Below, piece after piece: positions 25,714 through 34,029 of a stretch of 64,000 nt of DNA. The DNA is from Microbacterium yannicii. Lineage in GTDB: Bacteria > Actinomycetota > Actinomycetes > Actinomycetales > Microbacteriaceae. The DNA lies in NCBI RefSeq assembly GCF_024055635.1, contig NZ_JAMXMB010000036.1, forward strand, positions 62,001 through 126,000, written 5' to 3'. Position 1 is the first letter of the stretch. Every line of letters starts with the position of its first letter. Position numbers and translations under genes: made by a program. Below the pieces are notes generated by a model, which was given only the letters and a program-made list of their open reading frames with translations, did no database searches and was not told the DNA's origin.

Positions 25714-26136
25714 TCAGCCGGTGACGGTGAGCGTCGCCGAGCCGGTGTCTCCGTCGATCACGCGCCGGTAGTCCTCGGCCACGATCTCTCGCAGCACTTC
25801 GGCGTCGATCGCCTCGAGGTCCTTGACGTACAGGCAGCCGGCGCCGATCTCGTGGGGGCCCAGCCTCGCCAGCCGCTCCCCATGCGCCCCGGCGTCGAGC
25901 AGGTAGACCGTCGTCGCCTGGCGACGCGGGGCGAACGCGCTGATGGGGGCGTCGCCTTCCGTGCCGGTGGGGTAGTGGTAATGGCACGACCCGAAGCCGA
26001 CGATCGTGCCCCACAGCTCGGGTTCGCGCCCGGTGACATCGCGCATCAGAGAGACCATGGTCGCGGCATCCCGTCGGCGCTTGGGCGAGGTCACCGCGGC
26101 GAGGAACTCGTCGACGTCACCGCCGGACTTCTTCAT
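25714..26136 (-). CDS. DUF1801 domain protein
   Basis: 140 residues, the size of single-domain DUF1801 (YdhG-like) proteins. The conserved wording is present: DVDEFLAAVTSPKRRRDAATM at the N-terminus, EPELWGTIVGFGSCHYHYPTG in the centre and GAGCLYVKDLEAID near the C-terminus. ATG at 26136 shares a base with the stop of the HhH-GPD gene (TGATG). Cytoplasmic; biochemical role unknown across the family. Cotranscription with a base-excision repair protein is the only functional hint. Confidence 0.88.
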   Translation of the reverse strand: MKKSGGDVDEFLAAVTSPKRRRDAATMVSLMRDVTGREPELWGTIVGFGSCHYHYPTGTEGDAPISAFAPRRQATTVYLLDAGAHGERLARLGPHEIGAGCLYVKDLEAIDAEVLREIVAEDYRRVIDGDTGSATLTVTG

Positions 26137-26717
26137 CAGGCGCCGCCGGCCCCGGACTTGGCCGCGGCCTTCATGGCCCGCTTGTGCTCGCGCACCTTCG
26201 TCAGGGATTCCGGCGAGACGATGTCGGCGACGCTGCGGAACGACCCGTCCTCCCCATAGGGGGCGGATGCCTCGCGCCACCCCTCGCCGGCGAACCCGTA
26301 CTGCTTGCCCAGCAACGCCAGGAAGATCTTCGCCTTCTGCTCGCCGAACCCCGGCAGGGCCTTGAGGCGCTTGAGGACGGTGGCTCCGTCGGGTGCGTCG
26401 CGGGTCCAGATCGCCGAGGCGTCGCCGTCCCAGTCCTGACCGACGGCCGCGCACAGCGCCTGCACGCGGGCCGCCATGGATCCCGGGAACCGGTGCACCG
26501 CGGGGGTCGCCGAGAACAGCCCCGCGAACGCCTCGGGGTCGAAGCTCGCCAGCGCCGCGGCATCCAGCGTCCCGGCGCGCTCTGCGATCTTGAGCGGGCC
26601 CGCGAACGCGGTCTCCATCGCGACCTGCTGGTCGAGCAGCATGCCGATGAGCAGGGCGAGCGGGTCATCGGTCAGCAGGCGATCGGCTTCGTCGTCTCCG
26701 GTGATGTGGAGCGTCAT
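26136..26717 (-). CDS. HhH-GPD base-excision DNA repair protein
   Basis: 193 residues. LIGMLLDQQVAMETAFAGP near the N-terminus and the helix-hairpin-helix LKALPGFGEQKAKIFLALLG (about 120-140) define the HhH-GPD-type actinobacterial family. Shorter than AlkA/Nth and without the FeS cysteines of endonuclease III. The usual catalytic Asp of the family would lie in or after FRSVADIVSPES. Acts on damaged bases in DNA if active. A CAGACT box six bases before the ATG supports a leaderless start. Confidence 0.88.
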   Translation of the reverse strand: MTLHITGDDEADRLLTDDPLALLIGMLLDQQVAMETAFAGPLKIAERAGTLDAAALASFDPEAFAGLFSATPAVHRFPGSMAARVQALCAAVGQDWDGDASAIWTRDAPDGATVLKRLKALPGFGEQKAKIFLALLGKQYGFAGEGWREASAPYGEDGSFRSVADIVSPESLTKVREHKRAMKAAAKSGAGGA

Positions 26718-26723
26718 GGATTC

Positions 26724-26729
26724 AGTCTG
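26724..26729 (-). promoter_or_regulatory. -10 box for leaderless HhH-GPD transcript
   Basis: CAGACT on the minus strand, six bases before the ATG at 26717; the same hexamer precedes the gene at 48125. Confidence 0.4.
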
Positions 26730-26779
26730 GCACCCGCGGACCGCGGGCGCGGCAGAGGCCGAATGGGAGGATGGATGCC

Positions 26780-28444
26780 GTGAGCAACGCCACGCCCCCT
26801 GCAGACGCCGACGTGCCGCCGGGAGTCGCCCGCCGGGTGAGCCCGGCCGCCGAACCGCTCCAGGACCTCGTCGACCACGCGCAGCACACCCGCGTGGTGG
26901 TGATCGGCGGGGGGATCGCAGGGCTCGTCGCCGCGTGGGAGTGCGCGAAGGTGGGGATGAGCGTCACGCTGGTCGAGGCATCCGATCGCCTCGGCGGCAC
27001 GATCGGTTCGGCCCGCCTCGCCGGCTTCGATGTCGAGACGGGCGTCACCTGCTGGTCGACCCGCGGCGGCGCCGTGCGGCGACTCGTGGACGAGGTGCTC
27101 CCCGGCGCCGCGATCGTGACGCCGCGCGATGACCGCGAGTGGATCGCCGGCCTGCCGAAGGGCGCCGCTGCGCCGCTCCCGCCCGAGCAGGTGCTCGGCA
27201 TCCCGGCGAACCCGTGGGATGAGAGCGTCCGCCGCATCATCGGCTGGGACGGCACCTGGCGGGCGTATGTGGATCGCCTGCGACCGCCGCTGACGATCGG
27301 CGCCCAGCGCAGCCTCGGCCGCCTCGTGCGCAGCCGCATGGGCGCGAAGGTGCGTGACCGGCTTGTCGCACCGCTCACGGTGGACCGGTTCGGTCTCGGC
27401 CCCGACGAGGTCGACGTCGAGATCGCGGCGCCCGGGCTCAGCAACGCCCTCACGCGCACCGGGTGGCTGGGCGGCGCGGTCGCCGATGTGCGTGTCGGCG
27501 CCGGCGGGCCTGCGATCGAAGGGCTGGACGGGGGGATGCCGCAGCTCGTGGCCGCGCTGGCACAGCGGCTCGTCGAGCGCGGGGCTGCGGTGCACACCGG
27601 CGCGCGGGCCACGGCGCTGGTGCGCGGGGGCGACGGATGGACCGTCGGGCTTGCGACCCCGAAGGCCGCTGCTGTGAGCGGAGCGCAGCCGAGCACTGGG
27701 GAGCCGGACACTGCGGAGCCGGACACCGCGGAGCCGGCAGGCGCCCCGTCGAGCGCGGCGGCGCCGGGGGAGCTCCAAGCCGATGCCGTCATCGTCGCGA
27801 CGGACGAAGCCGTCGCGCGTGCGCTGCTCGCGTCGGCGCTCGACGCTCCCGCGTTCGCCGACGCGGTGCCCGCGGGGATCGCCCGCGAGGTGGTGACGCT
27901 CGTCGTCGACGCACCGGAACTCGACGCCGCGCCCCGGGGTGCGCAGGTGCACGCCGTGCCCGGAGCGCTCCGCGCGACGGGACTCGTACATGAGACCGCG
28001 CGCTGGGCGTGGCTCGCCCGCGCCGTCGGTGCCGGGCGCCACATCCTCCGCGTCTCCTTCGGAGGGCCGGGCGTCGCCCCCGCCACCGCGGCGCTCTCGG
28101 ACGCCGACGCCACCGCACTCGCGGTGGCGGAGGCATCCGCTCTCCTCGGCGTCCGCCTCGATCGTGCGGGATCAGCTGCGGCTGGATCCGGTGGCGCTGG
28201 ATCGGGTGGCGCGCGGGTCGTCGACGCCCATCGAGACGCGTTCACCCTCGCGCCCCCCGCGTCGGCTCTCGGGCACGGCGAGCGCACGTCCGCGGTCCGT
28301 GCCGCGGTCACCCGCGAACACGGCATCGCGGCGGTCGGCGCGTGGCTCTCGGGAAGCGGGCTCGCACAGGTCGTCGGCGACGCCCGCGAAGAGACCGACC
28401 GGCTGCGCCGCCGGGTGCTCTGGGGTGCATCGGCACCGGAATGA
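26780..28444 (+). CDS. hemY: HemY/HemG-type proto- or coproporphyrinogen oxidase
   Basis: 554 residues from the GTG at 26780, chosen because GGGAGG lies nine bases upstream; the ATG at 26771 abuts that site. FAD fold: VVVIGGGIAGLVAAW (about 40-54) and VEASDRLGGTIGS, then DVETGVTCWSTRGG, and C-terminal GIAAVGAWLSGSGLAQVVGDA, the FAD-closing motif of this family. It oxidizes porphyrinogen; Actinobacteria use the coproporphyrin route (CgoX). It is about 60 residues longer than usual because of low-complexity loops (EPDTA repeat near 305-330 and a Gly/Ser/Ala loop near 470). hemD lies 1.3 kb downstream. Confidence 0.8.
   Translation: MSNATPPADADVPPGVARRVSPAAEPLQDLVDHAQHTRVVVIGGGIAGLVAAWECAKVGMSVTLVEASDRLGGTIGSARLAGFDVETGVTCWSTRGGAVRRLVDEVLPGAAIVTPRDDREWIAGLPKGAAAPLPPEQVLGIPANPWDESVRRIIGWDGTWRAYVDRLRPPLTIGAQRSLGRLVRSRMGAKVRDRLVAPLTVDRFGLGPDEVDVEIAAPGLSNALTRTGWLGGAVADVRVGAGGPAIEGLDGGMPQLVAALAQRLVERGAAVHTGARATALVRGGDGWTVGLATPKAAAVSGAQPSTGEPDTAEPDTAEPAGAPSSAAAPGELQADAVIVATDEAVARALLASALDAPAFADAVPAGIAREVVTLVVDAPELDAAPRGAQVHAVPGALRATGLVHETARWAWLARAVGAGRHILRVSFGGPGVAPATAALSDADATALAVAEASALLGVRLDRAGSAAAGSGGAGSGGARVVDAHRDAFTLAPPASALGHGERTSAVRAAVTREHGIAAVGAWLSGSGLAQVVGDAREETDRLRRRVLWGASAPE
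27701..27740 (+). repeat. 15-base tandem repeat inside hemY
   Basis: GAGCCGGACACTGCG, GAGCCGGACACCGCG and a partial third copy encode EPDTA repeats in a surface loop. Confidence 0.75.
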
Positions 28445-28544
28445 GCACGCGGCCGCGATCCGTGTCAAGGGTGGATGCCGGAATCGGCATACAGGGCTAC
28501 CCTGGGGATGATCGTCAGGTGCACACCAAGCGTGAGGAGGCCTC

Positions 28545-28934
28545 ATGAGGGGCAAGGCAGGACTCGTCCTCGGACTTGCAGTCGGATACGTCCTCGGTAC
28601 GCGGGCGGGCCGACAGCGGTACGAGCAGATCAAGACTCAGTGGCTCAAGGTGTGGAACGCCGAGCCCGTCCAGGCGCAGGTCGACAAGGTGAAGGACTTC
28701 GCCAAATCGCAGGCGATGGCTCTGCCGTCGACGCTCTGGGAGTCGGCCGTCAAGGTCACCCAGGCCGCGGGCGCCAAGGGCACCCCCGGGCAGAAGCTGG
28801 ACGCGGCGCTCAAGGTCGGGCAGGACTCGGCCGACGACGTGCAGAAGGCTGCGCGCACCTCCACAGAGGCGGTGAAGGACGCGGTCGACGACGTGGTCGA
28901 CGACGTGTCGGAGAACGGACGCGGCGGGGCCTGA
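28545..28934 (+). CDS. YtxH-like small membrane-associated protein
   Basis: 129 residues with GAGGAGG eight bases before the ATG. N-terminal hydrophobic segment GLVLGLAVGYVLGTRAGRQRYEQ is the YtxH-type signature, a single membrane anchor followed by RxRYEQI. The rest is a long amphipathic helix with many Lys, Asp and Ala (TSTEAVKDAVDDVVDDV), resembling LEA or apolipoprotein-like stress proteins. First gene of a three-gene envelope unit that continues with the holin-like and DUF3618 genes. Likely acts at the membrane surface, perhaps under stress; no direct evidence. Confidence 0.82.
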   Translation: MRGKAGLVLGLAVGYVLGTRAGRQRYEQIKTQWLKVWNAEPVQAQVDKVKDFAKSQAMALPSTLWESAVKVTQAAGAKGTPGQKLDAALKVGQDSADDVQKAARTSTEAVKDAVDDVVDDVSENGRGGA

Positions 28935-28935
28935 C

Positions 28936-29340
28936 GTGATGACCACGCCGCGTGGCTTCCGCGACCGCTCCGACGACAGCCTGCTCACCCTCGTCGGCGA
29001 GATCCCGGAGCTCATCCGCAACCTCGTCATCGCGGAGGTCGACGCAGCGAAGGCCTGGCTCTCCCGGACGGCGAAGGACGGCGGGTGGGGAGCGCTGTGG
29101 GCGTTCGCCGCGCTGTTCGTGCTGTTCTGGTCGGTGCCGGTCCTCGGCACCTTCGTGATCGCCGGACTGTCGTCCTGGTGGCCGGTCTGGCTCTCGGCGC
29201 TCGTCGTGTTCTTCGCCATGCTCCTCATCGCGGCGGTGCTGGCATGGCTCGGCATCCTCCGCTTCAAGAAGATCGGCGAGCGGCAGAACCCCGTGCAGTC
29301 GATCGCCCTGGACGTGAAAGAGGTGCGCGATGAGCTCTGA
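28936..29340 (+). CDS. Phage-holin-like (Phage_holin_3_6) membrane protein
   Basis: 134 residues; GTG at 28936 (ATG at 28939 equally possible), one base after the YtxH stop. Two strong membrane helices (about 50-72 and 80-102: ALWAFAALFVLFWSVPVLG, WLSALVVFFAMLLIAAVLAW) between a helical N-terminus (LTLVGEIPELIRNLVIAEVDAAK) and a basic tail. This is the common chromosomal holin_3_6 family of Actinobacteria, not a prophage remnant. Overlaps the DUF3618 gene by 11 bases, so the three genes form one unit. Confidence 0.85.
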   Translation: MMTTPRGFRDRSDDSLLTLVGEIPELIRNLVIAEVDAAKAWLSRTAKDGGWGALWAFAALFVLFWSVPVLGTFVIAGLSSWWPVWLSALVVFFAMLLIAAVLAWLGILRFKKIGERQNPVQSIALDVKEVRDEL

Positions 29341-29608
29341 CGCCGTCGTACCCGTGCCGCGCACGGCGGTTCCGCTCGGCATCGCCGATCCCGTCGTGCA
29401 GGCGAGGACCGAACTGAAGGCCGCGCTCGCCGCCATCGAGGAGAAGGCGAACGTGCCTCGGCGCGTCGGCCGCGCGGTCGACGACGGCGTGGAGCAGGCG
29501 CGTGCCTTCCAGCGGCGCAACCCTGCGCTCGCCGCGGTGGCCGTCGTCGTCGGCGCTGTTGCGATCGGCGCCGCCGTCTGGGGTTTCGTCCGCCTCTACA
29601 CGCGCTGA
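29330..29608 (+). CDS. DUF3618 domain protein
   Basis: 92 residues. Conserved N-terminal helix (ARTELKAALAAIEEKANVPRR, in which R-E-L-A-A-T-like spacing and NVPRR are family hallmarks), then RRNPALAAVAVVVGAVAIG, a single C-terminal membrane helix. Overlaps the holin-like gene. The trio YtxH/holin_3_6/DUF3618 is widespread in Actinobacteria and assumed to be envelope related. Function not known. Confidence 0.85.
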   Translation: MSSDAVVPVPRTAVPLGIADPVVQARTELKAALAAIEEKANVPRRVGRAVDDGVEQARAFQRRNPALAAVAVVVGAVAIGAAVWGFVRLYTR

Positions 29609-29792
29609 GGCCGCCTCGGAGCATGCTCTCCACAGGGGAGGGACACCGCTTCCGAGATGAGGGGTATGCTCGGGAGACAAGGCAGTGCAACGGTGCGTAT
29701 GCTGCCGATCGCGCGAACCCGATTCCCATCGCGCATCGGCTGCTCGAACGTGGTGGGCGGCCGGCTGAGCACCATCGAGAGTCGACCCCCTT

Positions 29793-30638
29793 ATGAACAC
29801 CGCCGCAGCACAGCACCAGTCCGTCAAACCTCTGACCGGCTGGCGCGTTCTCGTCCCCCGGGGCGGTCCCTGGGGCGACGGCGTCGCGGCCACTCTGCGC
29901 CGTCAGGGCGCCACCCCGGTCATCGCCCCCCTCATCAACTTCGCTCCCACGAACGATCAGGCGGCGCTCGAGCAGTCGCTCGCCGATCTGGCGGCCGGCC
30001 GGTTCGACTGGCTGACCGTCACGAGCGCCACGACCGTCGACGTGCTGTACGCCTACCGGGCTGTCGTCCCTGCGAGCACGAAGATCGCGGCCGTGGGTGA
30101 GACCACAGCGGCAGCGCTTCTCGCGGTGGGCTACCACGTGGATCTCGTGCCGGACCGGGACAACTCGGCGGCCGGCATGGCCGAGCAGATGATCAGCCTC
30201 GAACCGCAGCCCCGCGACATCCTCACCCTCCGCAGCGAGATCGCGAAGCCGGTGCTCACGCGCATGCTGACCGATGCCGGGCACCGGGTCCGCAGTGTCG
30301 TCGCCTACCGCACCGTCGGGGTGCCCGTGACCGATCGCATCGCCGAAGACGTCCGATCCGGTCGCATCAACGCCATCCTCGTGACCAGCGGCTCGGTCGC
30401 AGAGCAGGTCCACGAGCAGTTCGCGCACATCCCGGCCACCACTCTGATCGCCGCGATCGGCCCTCGCACCGCCAAGGACGCGCGTCGAGCCGGCCTCGAC
30501 GTCGATGTCGTCGCCGAGGCCCAGACGGTGGATGCCCTCATCGACGCCGTCGCCAAGTTCTCGCTGCCCCACGCGGCCGATGAGTTCGCGCCGCGCACCG
30601 GCGCGCTGCCGCGGCTCGGCATGGACACCCGGGGCTGA
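29793..30638 (+). CDS. hemD: Uroporphyrinogen-III synthase
   Basis: 281 residues with the two-lobed HemD layout: WRVLVPRGGPWGDGVAATLRRQGA at the N-terminus, FDWLTVTSATTVDVLY, AAVGETTAAALLAVGYHVDLVP in lobe 2, and AILVTSGSVAEQV/IAAIGPRTAKDARRAGL near the C-terminus. It closes hydroxymethylbilane to uroporphyrinogen III in heme synthesis. The 184-base gap upstream contains two TATGCT boxes (about 29666 and 29697) as possible -10 elements but no convincing -35. hemB, hemC and hemL are not in the window. Six bases separate it from cofD, an unusual neighbour. Confidence 0.85.
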   Translation: MNTAAAQHQSVKPLTGWRVLVPRGGPWGDGVAATLRRQGATPVIAPLINFAPTNDQAALEQSLADLAAGRFDWLTVTSATTVDVLYAYRAVVPASTKIAAVGETTAAALLAVGYHVDLVPDRDNSAAGMAEQMISLEPQPRDILTLRSEIAKPVLTRMLTDAGHRVRSVVAYRTVGVPVTDRIAEDVRSGRINAILVTSGSVAEQVHEQFAHIPATTLIAAIGPRTAKDARRAGLDVDVVAEAQTVDALIDAVAKFSLPHAADEFAPRTGALPRLGMDTRG

Positions 30639-30644
30639 CGCGGG

Positions 30645-31643
30645 ATGACCGGCACGCCCCGCATCGTCGTGCTCGCGGGCGGCGTCGGCGGCTCCCGCTT
30701 CGTGCTGAGCATCCGCGCGGCCCTGCGCGCCCGCGGCCTCGACGACACCGCATCGACGCTCACCGTCGTCGTCAACACCGGCGATGATCTGTGGCTGTCC
30801 GGCGTCCGGCTGCAGCCCGACGTCGACTCGATCACCTACGCGCTCGCGGGCGTGAACGACGCCGAACGAGGCTGGGGTCGTCAGGGCGACAGTGAGCGCG
30901 TGAACGAGGAGCTGCAGGCGTGGGGCGCCGGGTGGCCGTGGTTCACCCTCGGCGACCTCGACCTCGGCACGCACCTCGCCCGCACCGGCTGGCTGCGCGA
31001 CGGCCTCACTCCCACGCAGGTGCTCGAGCGGATGTCGCACCGCTGGGACCTCGGCGCGCGCCTGCTGCCGATGACCGACGCCGAGGTCGACACGGTCGTC
31101 GTCCTCGAGGACGATTCGCGCCTGCACTTCCAGGAATGGTGGACGCGTCACCGCGCGACCCTCACGCCGGCGCGGTTCGAGAACCCCGGCATAGAGCGCG
31201 CCGCCGCGGCGCCGGGTGTGGTGGAGGCGATCGCGGAGGCCGACGTGGTGCTCCTCGCTCCGTCGAATCCCGTCGTGTCGATCGGCCCGATCCTCGCCGT
31301 TCCCGGCGTGCGCGAGGCGCTCCGTGCGACGGCCGCGCCGATCGTCGGGGTCTCGCCGATCATCGGCGGGAAGGTCGTGCGCGGCATGGCCGACGTGTGT
31401 CTCACGGCGATCGGGGTCGCGACCTCGGCCGCGGCGGTCGCCGGCCTCTACGGCGCCCGCGCGGACGGCGGCCTGCTCGACGCCTGGCTGATCGCCGAGG
31501 AGGACGAGGCCATCGCCGCCGAAGTGGCGGGGCTCGGCATCCGTGCGCTCGTCCGTCCGCTGTGGATGACCGACGACGCGCGCCGGACCGCGCTCGGCGA
31601 GGCGGCGCTCACCGCTGCCACGGCCGACGGTCGAGCCGGCTGA
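30645..31643 (+). CDS. cofD: 2-phospho-L-lactate/phosphoenolpyruvyl transferase (CofD/FbiA)
   Basis: 332 residues, normal length. N-terminal nucleotide-binding loop [16 protein letters not shown], then [20 protein letters not shown] (the FO/metal site with the conserved Asp pair), [15 protein letters not shown], and [19 protein letters not shown] with [14 protein letters not shown] in the second half, all hallmarks of CofD. It transfers the phosphoenolpyruvyl or phospholactyl group to FO, giving (dehydro)F420-0. Its donor is made by CofC, encoded at 42.1 kb. Coupled to hemD upstream and to the TauE/SafE gene one base downstream. Confidence 0.93.
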   Translation: MTGTPRIVVLAGGVGGSRFVLSIRAALRARGLDDTASTLTVVVNTGDDLWLSGVRLQPDVDSITYALAGVNDAERGWGRQGDSERVNEELQAWGAGWPWFTLGDLDLGTHLARTGWLRDGLTPTQVLERMSHRWDLGARLLPMTDAEVDTVVVLEDDSRLHFQEWWTRHRATLTPARFENPGIERAAAAPGVVEAIAEADVVLLAPSNPVVSIGPILAVPGVREALRATAAPIVGVSPIIGGKVVRGMADVCLTAIGVATSAAAVAGLYGARADGGLLDAWLIAEEDEAIAAEVAGLGIRALVRPLWMTDDARRTALGEAALTAATADGRAG

Positions 31644-31644
31644 C

Positions 31645-32388
31645 GTGCCCGACCTCGCCTGGTGGGCCTGGGCGCTGCTGGGGATCGGCGCCCTCGTCGT
31701 CGGTCTCTCGAAGACGGCCGTGCCCGGAGCCGGCACCATCGCGGTCGCGATCTTCGCGGCCGTCCTGCCCGCGAAGCAGTCGACCGGGGTGCTGCTGCTG
31801 CTCCTGATCGTCGCCGACATCTTCGCGGTCACGATGTATCGCCGCCATGCGGACTGGCGGACACTCGCGCGACTCGCGCCGGCGGTCGTCATCGGGGTGC
31901 TGCTCGGCGTCGTCTTCCTGTGGTTCGCCGACGACATCTGGGTGAAGAAGACGATCGGCGTGATCCTCCTCGCCGTCATCGCCATCACGCTGCTGCGCCG
32001 CCGGTTCATGTCGCAGGTCGACACCGCCGGACCGCATCGGGTCGCGGCGGCGACCTACGGGTCGCTCGGCGGATTCACGACGATGGTCGCCAACGCGGCC
32101 GGTCCGGTGATGTCGATGTACTTCCTCGCTGCACGGTTCGAGGTGAAGGCGTTCCTCGGCACCGCGGCGTGGTTCTTCGCGATCGTCAACCTCTTCAAGG
32201 TGCCGTTCTCGATCGGCATCGGCATCATCACGGTGCCCGGGCTGCTCATCGACCTGGTCCTGGTGCCCCTCGTCGTCGTCGCCGCCTTCCTCGGCCGCTG
32301 GCTGGCCGACCGCATGCCGCAGTCCGTGTTCGAGAAGCTCGTGATCGTCTTCACGATCGTCGGCGCGGTCTACCTGCTGCTGGCCTGA
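31645..32388 (+). CDS. TauE/SafE-family anion transporter
   Basis: 247 residues, about eight hydrophobic segments in two repeats, GTG start one base after the cofD stop. VGLSKTAVPGAGTIAVAIFA and the second-half repeat YGSLGGFTTMVANAAGPVMSMYFLA are the two signature motifs of the TauE/SafE (DUF81) family of sulfite, sulfoacetate or thiosulfate carriers. Predicted in the cytoplasmic membrane. No sulfur genes nearby; substrate unknown. Confidence 0.9.
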   Translation: MPDLAWWAWALLGIGALVVGLSKTAVPGAGTIAVAIFAAVLPAKQSTGVLLLLLIVADIFAVTMYRRHADWRTLARLAPAVVIGVLLGVVFLWFADDIWVKKTIGVILLAVIAITLLRRRFMSQVDTAGPHRVAAATYGSLGGFTTMVANAAGPVMSMYFLAARFEVKAFLGTAAWFFAIVNLFKVPFSIGIGIITVPGLLIDLVLVPLVVVAAFLGRWLADRMPQSVFEKLVIVFTIVGAVYLLLA

Positions 32389-32413
32389 GCGAAGAGGGTG
32401 GCGTCCTCGGGGT

Positions 32414-32845
32414 TCACGTCCAGGGGGACGGGCGCTCGGGAGCACGCCGACTGTCGTCGGGGAGGTGCGGCAGCTCGCGCCCACCCGCACGGATGCAGAG
32501 CCAGCGCAGCTCCTCCGGGCTGTCGGGCAGCGCGCGCCACGTGCGCAGCACCCCCTGGCCGACGCGCACCGCGGTACCTGGGCCGACGTCGACGATGTCG
32601 TCGTCGAGCGCCATCTGGCCGCGCCCGGCGAGGAACACGTAGACCTCCTCGACCTCCGAGTGGACGTGCCAGTAGCCCGCTTCCTCACCCGGCTCGTACG
32701 CGTTGGCCGTCATGCCGATGTACTGCATGGTCAGCTCGTGGTCTACGACGCGGCGTCCGTCACGGGAACTGTCGGGCCGGAACCCGCCGTAGTGCCCCCG
32801 CCACTCGTCGAGTCCGCCCATCTCCAGCACCTGGTAGTCGCTCAT
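32414..32845 (-). CDS. Cupin-domain protein
   Basis: 143 residues, one cupin barrel. Motif 1: GYWHVHSEVEEVYVFLAGRG (HxH, then E; metal-binding His and Glu are present). Motif 2 is short and weak (VDVGPGTAVRVGQGVL, lacking the usual final His). N-terminal GGLDEWRGHYGGFRPD is seen in small actinobacterial cupins of unknown role. A TAGCCT box six bases before the ATG supports a leaderless start. Stands alone, convergent with the TauE/SafE gene. Confidence 0.82.
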   Translation of the reverse strand: MSDYQVLEMGGLDEWRGHYGGFRPDSSRDGRRVVDHELTMQYIGMTANAYEPGEEAGYWHVHSEVEEVYVFLAGRGQMALDDDIVDVGPGTAVRVGQGVLRTWRALPDSPEELRWLCIRAGGRELPHLPDDSRRAPERPSPWT

Positions 32846-32851
32846 CCCGCC

Positions 32852-32857
32852 AGGCTA
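32852..32857 (-). promoter_or_regulatory. -10 box for leaderless cupin transcript
   Basis: TAGCCT on the minus strand, six bases before the ATG at 32845. Confidence 0.5.
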
Positions 32858-32924
32858 GCGACGTGTGGCCGCGGGCTCGATGCCTCGATGCCCGCCTCCG
32901 TGCGAGCCTAGTCTCGCGGCGATG

Positions 32925-33914
32925 TCAGGCGCCCGGCGCGCCGATCGACTCGCGCCAGATGATCCGCTGAAGGCCGGTCGGTCGCTCCGGCGGCTCTTCG
33001 CCTCGTACTGCGGCGATGAGTCGGCGCATCGAGTAGTCGCCGAGGCGCTCGCGGTCCTGCACGACGCTGGTGAGAGAGGGGACGAGGAAGGCGCTGAGCC
33101 CGACATCGTCCCACCCGGTCACGCTCATGTCTCCAGGCATGGACCAGCCGCGGAGCGTCGCGGCACGGATCGCGCCGGCGGCGACGTAGTCGTTGGCGGC
33201 GATCAGGGCGAACGGCGGCGCCTCCTCCGACAGGGAGCCCACGACCGCCATACCGAGTTCGCCCGTCCATTCGCCTTCGATGGCGCCGAGGGACTCCAAT
33301 CCGAGGCGCTCGACGGTGTCGAGGTAGGCGTCGCGTCGTGCGACCGCCGCGGGATACTCGAGCGGACCCGTGATGTGCAGGAAACGGCGATGGCCGAGCT
33401 CGACGAGGCGTTGCATCATCAGGACGATGGGCTGCGCGTCCGTGAGGTGACCCGTCGCGTGCATCTCATCATCGAACTCCGACACGGAGAGCACCGTCGG
33501 GGCGTCCTCCCCCGTGACTTCCGGCACCTGCAAGGGCGTGAAGGAGAGGATCCCCTCGTGCTGACGCGCGTCGACCATCTCCGCGACGCGAGCGGCACGC
33601 TCGATCGGGTCGTCGGGAAGGCTCACGACCTCCACCACATAGCCGGTCTCCTGTGCGGCCGCCGTAGCTCCGCGCAGCATGCTGAGCGGGTTCAGCGCGC
33701 TGACAGGGATCACCACGGCGAGGCGGCCGGTCCGCCGCGTGCGCATGGCGCGCGCAGCGAGATTGGGTCGGTAGCCGAGCTCTGACGCCGCCAGGAGCAC
33801 ACGCTTGCGCGTCGCCTCGGAGATGCCGTCGCGCCCGGTGTAGACGAAAGACACCGTGGACTGCGACACCCCCGCCAGCGCCGCCACATCCCGGCTGGTC
33901 GGCCGCCTCTCCAT
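32925..33914 (-). CDS. LacI-family transcriptional regulator of sugar locus 1
   Basis: 329 residues. Start at 33914, where GAGGAG lies six bases upstream; 21 extra codons upstream would cross the operator. HTH: TSRDVAALAGVSQSTVSFV, hinge ARAMRTRRTGRLAVVIP, then a periplasmic-binding-like effector domain (ALIAANDYVAAGAIRAATLRGW, SVTGWDDVGLSAFLVPSLTSV). Binds DNA as a dimer and releases on a sugar-type ligand. The perfect palindrome 25 bases upstream overlaps the divergent promoter, so it most likely represses both itself and the Gfo/Idh-transporter operon. Confidence 0.92.
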   Translation of the reverse strand: MERRPTSRDVAALAGVSQSTVSFVYTGRDGISEATRKRVLLAASELGYRPNLAARAMRTRRTGRLAVVIPVSALNPLSMLRGATAAAQETGYVVEVVSLPDDPIERAARVAEMVDARQHEGILSFTPLQVPEVTGEDAPTVLSVSEFDDEMHATGHLTDAQPIVLMMQRLVELGHRRFLHITGPLEYPAAVARRDAYLDTVERLGLESLGAIEGEWTGELGMAVVGSLSEEAPPFALIAANDYVAAGAIRAATLRGWSMPGDMSVTGWDDVGLSAFLVPSLTSVVQDRERLGDYSMRRLIAAVRGEEPPERPTGLQRIIWRESIGAPGA

Positions 33915-33938
33915 CCTCGACTCCTCACTTCCCCCAGA

Positions 33939-33957
33939 AAGCGTTTGGAAAACGCTT
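33939..33957. promoter_or_regulatory. LacI-type operator
   Basis: AAGCGTTTGGAAAACGCTT, perfect eight-base arms around three bases. It overlaps the -35 box of the divergent operon by two bases and sits 25 bases upstream of the regulator gene. Confidence 0.85.
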
Positions 33958-33984
33958 GACGGGGGATGGCCCCACATCGATACT
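33956..33984 (+). promoter_or_regulatory. Promoter of sugar locus 1 operon
   Basis: -35 TTGACG (33956-33961), 17-base spacer, -10 GATACT (33979-33984). Predicted start near 33991, leader about 40 bases with GAGGAAG before the ATG at 34030. One of the few classical sigma-70-like promoters visible. Confidence 0.75.
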
Positions 33985-34029
33985 ACCTACTACGTCTTAG
34001 TCATACGTATTAATCGCTGCGAGGAAGCA

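Noticed and set aside
22844..25771. 975-residue plus-strand frame
   Set aside because: Arg/Gly/His-rich shadow of the BTAD regulator, which has clear domains on the minus strand.
28936..29340. Prophage remnant, from the holin-like gene
   Set aside because: No other phage genes; this holin_3_6 family is chromosomal in Actinobacteria and is coupled to YtxH and DUF3618.
29640..29720. Full -35/-10 promoter for hemD
   Set aside because: Two TATGCT boxes are present, but no -35 at 16-19 bases from either was convincing.
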